From Mesorhizobium plurifarium (GTDB lineage Bacteria > Pseudomonadota > Alphaproteobacteria > Rhizobiales > Rhizobiaceae), in assembly GCA_000824785.1 (NCBI GenBank), contig CCNB01000043.1, positions 108,130-172,129 of the forward strand: a stretch of 64,000 nt of DNA, read 5' to 3'. Position numbers and translations under genes: made by a program. Under the pieces are notes generated by a model. That model was not told the DNA's origin, searched no databases, and saw nothing but the letters and a program-made list of their open reading frames with translations. Position 1 is the first letter of the stretch. Each line of letters begins with the position of its first letter. Below are positions 59,786 to 64,000 of this stretch, piece after piece.

Positions 59786-60721
59786 ATGATGCTTCTTCGC
59801 GACCTTCCTCTGTCGGCTTTGCGCGCGCTGGCCGCCGCTGCGCGCACCGGCAGTCTAACACGCGCCGCCGAGGAGCTCGGCGTCACACCTGGCGCCGTCG
59901 GCCATCAGTTGCGGCAGCTGGAGGATCGCCTTGGCGTCAAGCTGGTCAGGCGCGAGGGCAACGGCATTGCGCTCACACGCATTGCCGAGGCGGCCCTGCC
60001 CGACATCGACCGCGGCTTCGACGCGCTGGCCTCCGGCTTGCGGCGGCTGCGATTCGAGCGCCGCGCCGATACGTTCACCATCGCCGCCGATCCGTCTTTC
60101 TCTTCGCTTTGGCTGGCGCCACGCCTTGACAGGGTCCGTGCGGCGCTCGGCAGGCTGGACGTGCGCATCGTCGTGTCGATCGCATTGGATTCGATGCTGG
60201 AGGAAGGCATCGATCTCGCCATCAGCTACCGGAACAGCTCGGCGAGGGATCTCGCATCGGCCGATCTCTTCACCGAAAGGGTGATCCCGGCCTGCGCCCC
60301 TGCGCTGATCCGCAACCGCGCCGACCAGGACAGCGCCGAAGTGCTCAACCGCCTGCCCCTCCTCCATATCGACCAGACCATGGGCGACGACGTTTACCCC
60401 ACATGGGCAAACTGGTTCACCGCCGCCGGCCGCCAGCGCAAGAACCTCGACCACGGACCGCGGTTCCCCTTGACCGTGCTGGCGGCGCAGGCCGCGATTT
60501 CCGGCATGGGCGCGCTGCTTGCCAGCGAACTGGTGCTGCGGGAGCATCTCGACTCCGGTCGGCTGGTCGAGATTGCCCGCGAGGTTCCGGCATTGACCAT
60601 CAAGCGCCGACTGGTCTGGCCGGTGGATGGGCCGAAGGCCCGCCGCGCCGGCGCCGTCGCCGCGGCGCTCGCCGCGGTTGTCGTGGCAGAGGCGGACGGT
60701 CCCGGTCTCATCGGATCATGA
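59786..60721 (+). CDS. LysR-type transcriptional regulator (GcvA-like)
   Basis: A 311-residue LysR protein: HTH LSALRALAAAARTGSLTRAA and GVTPGAVGHQLRQLEDRLGV, then an effector domain FTIAADPSFSSLWLAPRLDR, EGIDLAISYRNSSARDLASA, QAAISGMGALLASELVLREH. It is divergent from the TauD-type gene with 103 bp between them, and probably regulates it. Start ATG at 59786 or one codon on. Confidence 0.9.
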   Translation: MMLLRDLPLSALRALAAAARTGSLTRAAEELGVTPGAVGHQLRQLEDRLGVKLVRREGNGIALTRIAEAALPDIDRGFDALASGLRRLRFERRADTFTIAADPSFSSLWLAPRLDRVRAALGRLDVRIVVSIALDSMLEEGIDLAISYRNSSARDLASADLFTERVIPACAPALIRNRADQDSAEVLNRLPLLHIDQTMGDDVYPTWANWFTAAGRQRKNLDHGPRFPLTVLAAQAAISGMGALLASELVLREHLDSGRLVEIAREVPALTIKRRLVWPVDGPKARRAGAVAAALAAVVVAEADGPGLIGS

Positions 60722-60820
60722 CGCCTCTCCTGACAGCCTTCTGTCAGCAGCGTCCGCGCCCGGCCGGCGCCCATTCACTCGGCTCTTTCCATTTTGGCCG
60801 AGTCCACCCATATTCGGGGC

Positions 60821-63800
60821 ATGGCCAGACATCCTGACAAGAAGACGCCTTCGCAAGACGGCGCGCCGAAGCGGCGCAGTCCGCTGACCGAATTCCTCGA
60901 CGCCGCCGAGCCGTTGAAGCCGGGTGGTTTCGCCGAGGCGCCGCAGGCCGAGTTTTCCGGCGCGCCGCTGACCGGCTCGATCTCCGATTGGGCCGGGCAG
61001 ATCGAGCGCGAGGCGGAAAAGCAGCCGAAGGCGAAGACGCCGAAGAAGATCCCCGAGCGCTCGTCGGCGCCCGGCCGCACCGCGCGCGGCACCTCGATGG
61101 GCGGCGCTGCCTCGGCCAAGGAGCGCGCGGCCGCCGGCCTCAACCCGGTGGCAGGTCTCGACATCAGCCTGGAGGACGCCGAACAGGTTTCCTCCAGCGG
61201 CGTCACAGCGACCGTCGCGGCGCTGTCGGCGCTGATCGAATCCGGCAATCCGCTGCATAAGGACGGCCAGCTTTGGACGCCGCACCGTCCGGCCCGGCCG
61301 GAAAAGTCCGAAGGCGGCATTGCCATCAAGATGGTGTCGGATTTCGAGCCGGCCGGCGACCAGCCGACCGCCATCAAGGACCTCGTCGAAGGCGTCGAGC
61401 AGAACGACCGCACCCAGGTGCTGCTCGGCGTCACCGGCTCGGGCAAGACCTTCACCATGGCCAAGGTGATCGAGGAGACGCAGCGCCCTGCCCTGATCCT
61501 GGCGCCCAACAAGACGCTGGCCGCGCAGCTCTACGCCGAGTTCAAGAAGTTCTTCCCCGAGAACGCGGTCGAGTATTTCGTCTCCTATTACGACTACTAC
61601 CAGCCGGAAGCCTACGTCCCGCGTACCGACACCTATATCGAGAAGGAATCCTCGATCAACGAGCAGATCGACCGCATGCGCCACTCGGCGACGCGTTCGC
61701 TGCTGGAGCGCGACGACGTCATCATCGTCGCTTCGGTCTCCTGCATCTACGGTATCGGCTCGGTCGAGACCTATACGGCGATGACCTTCCAGATGCAGGT
61801 CGGCGACCGGCTCGACCAGCGCTCGCTGCTCGCCGACCTCGTCGCCCAGCAATACAAGCGCCAGGACGTCAACTTCGTGCGCGGCTCGTTTCGCGTGCGC
61901 GGCGACACGATCGAGATCTTCCCGGCCCACCTTGAGGACCGCGCCTGGCGCATCTCGATGTTCGGCGACGAGATTGAATCGATCACCGAATTCGATCCGC
62001 TGACCGGCCAGAAGACGGGCGAGCTGAAGAGCGTCAAGATCTACGCCAACTCGCACTATGTGACGCCGCGCCCGACGTTGAATCAAGCCATCAAGTCGAT
62101 CAAGGAAGAGCTCAAGCACCGCTTGCAAGAGCTTGAAAAGGCTGGCCGTTTGCTGGAGGCACAGCGGCTGGAACAGCGCACGCGCTTCGACCTGGAGATG
62201 CTGGAGGCGACCGGTTCCTGCGCCGGCATCGAGAACTATTCGCGCTATCTCACGGGCCGCCAGCCGGGCGAGCCGCCGCCGACCTTGTTCGAGTATGTGC
62301 CAGACAACGCGCTGATCTTCATCGACGAAAGCCACGTCACCGTGCCGCAGATCGGCGGCATGTATCGCGGCGACTTCCGCCGCAAGGCGACGCTGGCCGA
62401 GTACGGCTTCCGCCTGCCCTCCTGCATGGACAACCGGCCGCTGCGCTTCGAGGAATGGGACGCCATGCGCCCGCTCTCCGTCGCGGTCTCGGCGACGCCG
62501 GGCGGCTGGGAACTGGAGCAATCCGGCGGTGTCTTCGCCGAGCAGGTCATCCGCCCGACCGGCCTGATCGACCCGCCGGTCGAGGTGCGTCCGGCCAAGA
62601 GCCAGGTCGACGATGTCGTCGGCGAGATCCGCGACACGACCCGGGCCGGCTACCGCACGCTGGTCACCGTGCTGACCAAGCGCATGGCCGAGGACCTGAC
62701 CGAATACCTGCACGAGAACGGCATCCGCGTCCGCTACATGCATTCCGACATCGACACGCTGGAGCGCATCGAGATCCTGCGCGACCTGCGCCTCGGCGCC
62801 TTCGACGTGCTGGTCGGCATCAACCTCTTGCGCGAGGGCCTCGACATTCCCGAATGCGGCTTCGTCGCCATCCTCGATGCCGACAAGGAAGGCTTCCTGC
62901 GCTCGGAGACCTCACTGATCCAGACCATCGGCCGCGCCGCGCGAAACGTCGACGGCAAGGTCATCCTCTATGCCGACCAGATCACCGGCTCGATGGAGCG
63001 GGCGATGGCTGAGACCAACCGCCGCCGCGAGAAGCAGATGGAGTGGAACGCCGCCAACGGCATCACGCCGGAATCGGTCAAGTCGCGCATCGCCGACATT
63101 CTCGACTCGGTCTACGAGAAGGACCATGTCCGCGCCGACATCTCGCAGTTCACCGACGATGCCGGAGCGATGATCGGCAACAATCTGAAGACCCATCTCG
63201 AGGCGCTGGACAAGCAGATGCGCGATGCCGCCGCCAATCTCGACTTCGAGAAGGCAGCCCGCATCCGCGACGAGATCAAGCGGCTGCGCGAGATGGAGCT
63301 TGCCATTTCCGACGACCCGCTGGCGCGCGAGGTGGAAAGCCAAAGTCCTGCATCCGGCCGCGAAAAGGGCAAGCACAACAAGGGCGTCGCCAAACACCGC
63401 ACCGCCGAGGAGCAGGAGCGGTTCCGCAGGCTCGACGAAGCCCGCGCCGCCGAGGAGGCGGCCAAGGCTGCCCGCCCCAACATGTTCCGCAAGCCGCATC
63501 TGGACGAGATGGGCGCCGACGGCGCCGTGCCGGTGAAGAAGCCCCTCTTCGCCAAGCCCTCGCTCGACGACATGGGCCCCGGCACGGACATGGCGACGCC
63601 CGCAGGCGCGGTGTCGCGCTCGCTGTTCAAGAAGCAGACGGCGCAGGAAGCGCATGGCTCCGACTTCGGCATTCCCGGCGACCGCATCAGGCCGCTGTTC
63701 CGCAAGAACTCGCTCGACGAGATGACGGTGCGGCGAACGGAGAAACCGGTGGAAGGAAAGAAGCCGGCGAAGCCCCAGCCAATTTCTCCTACGCCGGAAG

Positions 63801-63916
63801 GCCGCGACGACAAACCCATCGTCCGCCAACGTTCGGGCATCGGCTCCTACGAGGACCCGGCCGACGAGCGCCGCCAAAAGCGTCGACCGGGCAAGACCGG
63901 ACGGCCGGGGCAGTAG
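60821..63916 (+). CDS. uvrB: excinuclease ABC subunit B, long form
   Basis: A 1,031-residue UvrB against the usual ~670. The core has the VSDFEPAGDQPTAIKDLVEG start (about residue 172), Walker A GVTGSGKT (203-210), SYYDYYQPEAYVP (beta-hairpin), DNALIFIDESHVTVPQIGG, GINLLREGLDIPECGFVAIL, TIGRAARNVDG and a C-terminal UVR domain LEALDKQMRDAAANLDFEKA. The N-terminal 170 residues are Lys/Pro-rich and low complexity, and the C-terminal 200 residues carry repeated MFRKPHLDEMG-type motifs. It cuts DNA damage with UvrA and UvrC. The ATG at 60821 is preferred; a TTG at 60794 is possible. Confidence 0.95.
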   Translation: MARHPDKKTPSQDGAPKRRSPLTEFLDAAEPLKPGGFAEAPQAEFSGAPLTGSISDWAGQIEREAEKQPKAKTPKKIPERSSAPGRTARGTSMGGAASAKERAAAGLNPVAGLDISLEDAEQVSSSGVTATVAALSALIESGNPLHKDGQLWTPHRPARPEKSEGGIAIKMVSDFEPAGDQPTAIKDLVEGVEQNDRTQVLLGVTGSGKTFTMAKVIEETQRPALILAPNKTLAAQLYAEFKKFFPENAVEYFVSYYDYYQPEAYVPRTDTYIEKESSINEQIDRMRHSATRSLLERDDVIIVASVSCIYGIGSVETYTAMTFQMQVGDRLDQRSLLADLVAQQYKRQDVNFVRGSFRVRGDTIEIFPAHLEDRAWRISMFGDEIESITEFDPLTGQKTGELKSVKIYANSHYVTPRPTLNQAIKSIKEELKHRLQELEKAGRLLEAQRLEQRTRFDLEMLEATGSCAGIENYSRYLTGRQPGEPPPTLFEYVPDNALIFIDESHVTVPQIGGMYRGDFRRKATLAEYGFRLPSCMDNRPLRFEEWDAMRPLSVAVSATPGGWELEQSGGVFAEQVIRPTGLIDPPVEVRPAKSQVDDVVGEIRDTTRAGYRTLVTVLTKRMAEDLTEYLHENGIRVRYMHSDIDTLERIEILRDLRLGAFDVLVGINLLREGLDIPECGFVAILDADKEGFLRSETSLIQTIGRAARNVDGKVILYADQITGSMERAMAETNRRREKQMEWNAANGITPESVKSRIADILDSVYEKDHVRADISQFTDDAGAMIGNNLKTHLEALDKQMRDAAANLDFEKAARIRDEIKRLREMELAISDDPLAREVESQSPASGREKGKHNKGVAKHRTAEEQERFRRLDEARAAEEAAKAARPNMFRKPHLDEMGADGAVPVKKPLFAKPSLDDMGPGTDMATPAGAVSRSLFKKQTAQEAHGSDFGIPGDRIRPLFRKNSLDEMTVRRTEKPVEGKKPAKPQPISPTPEGRDDKPIVRQRSGIGSYEDPADERRQKRRPGKTGRPGQ

Positions 63917-63924
63917 CGCCTTCT

Positions 63925-64000
63925 TCCTTCTCCCCTTGTGGGAGAAGGTGGATCGGCGCGTAGCGCCGAGACGGATGAGGGGGGTTCCAGCGGAGTGAGG
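63925..64000. repeat. left part of a palindromic repeat, truncated by the window edge
   Basis: CCTTCTCCCCTTGTGGGAGA at about 63925, then AAGGTGGATCGGCGCGTAGC and GCCGAGACGGATGAGGGGGG. It contains a hairpin (CTCC CCTTGTG GGAG) and GGCGCGTAGCGCC. It resembles family D (GGTGGCTCGGCGAAGCCGAG) in layout. The right arm lies beyond the window. Confidence 0.65.

Noticed and set aside
60716..62743. 675-residue minus-strand frame antisense to uvrB
   Set aside because: Arg/Gly/Asp-rich composition typical of GC-driven antisense frames and complete overlap with the secure uvrB gene.

Overview
The window is a high-GC chromosomal segment of a rhizobial alphaproteobacterium, most likely Mesorhizobium or a close relative. 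Evidence for this is the lrp - trxB - lsrB/vtlR order, an EF-G paralogue, DUF3775 and DUF4142 proteins, and several families of short palindromic repeats of the kind scattered through Mesorhizobium genomes. No plasmid, phage or symbiosis island is evident. No tRNA, rRNA, intact insertion sequence or CRISPR array was seen. Most of the sequence is core or shell chromosome, with small patches of gene decay.

Layout. 1-5.4 kb: 3' part of carB, a lone low-GC HsdR-N-type nuclease, a broken RidA gene, a palindromic repeat, DUF4142 and DUF899 proteins. 5.4-8.5 kb: a sugar ABC importer (binding protein and two permeases, no ATPase in view). 8.9-13.4 kb: GNAT, lytic transglycosylase lipoprotein, ogt-type methyltransferase, cspA with a clear promoter, a decayed toxin-antitoxin pair, GST. 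13.6-20.8 kb: cyclic-di-GMP genes (two overlapping EAL proteins and a frameshifted GGDEF-EAL protein) around aatA, a cupin, an ICMT-like methyltransferase and a hydrolase. 21-23.8 kb: EF-G paralogue, then an intergenic region that appears to encode two minus-strand small RNAs, one closely fitting the AbcR/alpha-r15 family. 24.4-27.1 kb: lsrB, trxB, lrp. 27.2-34.3 kb: inner-core LPS heptose genes (gmhB-gmhA-hldE, then hldD-waaF-waaC) split by a LysE exporter, a repeat and an orphan antitoxin. 34.4-41.9 kb: greA, a TPR protein, two extensin-family proteins, LssY-type and CorC-type proteins, a GNAT and a GGCT-like protein. 42-47 kb: small genes, an autotransporter remnant, a quinone oxidoreductase and an FMN reductase, each divergent from an HxlR regulator, and a divergent avidin-like protein. 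47.4-51.1 kb: a translationally coupled GMC oxidoreductase - enolase superfamily - beta-hydroxyacid dehydrogenase operon. 51.2-58.2 kb: a diacylglycerol-kinase-like protein, a possible large structured RNA and a run of secreted or membrane conserved hypotheticals. 58.4-64 kb: a DUF971-TauD dioxygenase divergent from a LysR regulator, and an unusually long uvrB.

Themes. Envelope building (heptose core, extensin-like, transglycosylase, CapA, LysE), cyclic-di-GMP turnover, redox and stress control (LsrB, TrxB, FMN reductase, GST, RidA, Csp) and DNA repair (UvrB, Ogt) dominate. The most interesting non-coding signals are the two tandem minus-strand sRNA candidates at 23.1-23.5 kb with anti-Shine-Dalgarno loops, a multi-hairpin region with a strong terminator at 52.4-52.8 kb, and a palindromic element whose arms contain the stop codons of the convergent genes waaC and greA. 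Four genes carry single frameshifts (RidA, RelE-like toxin, GGDEF-EAL, a small methyltransferase), so either local decay or assembly error should be considered.
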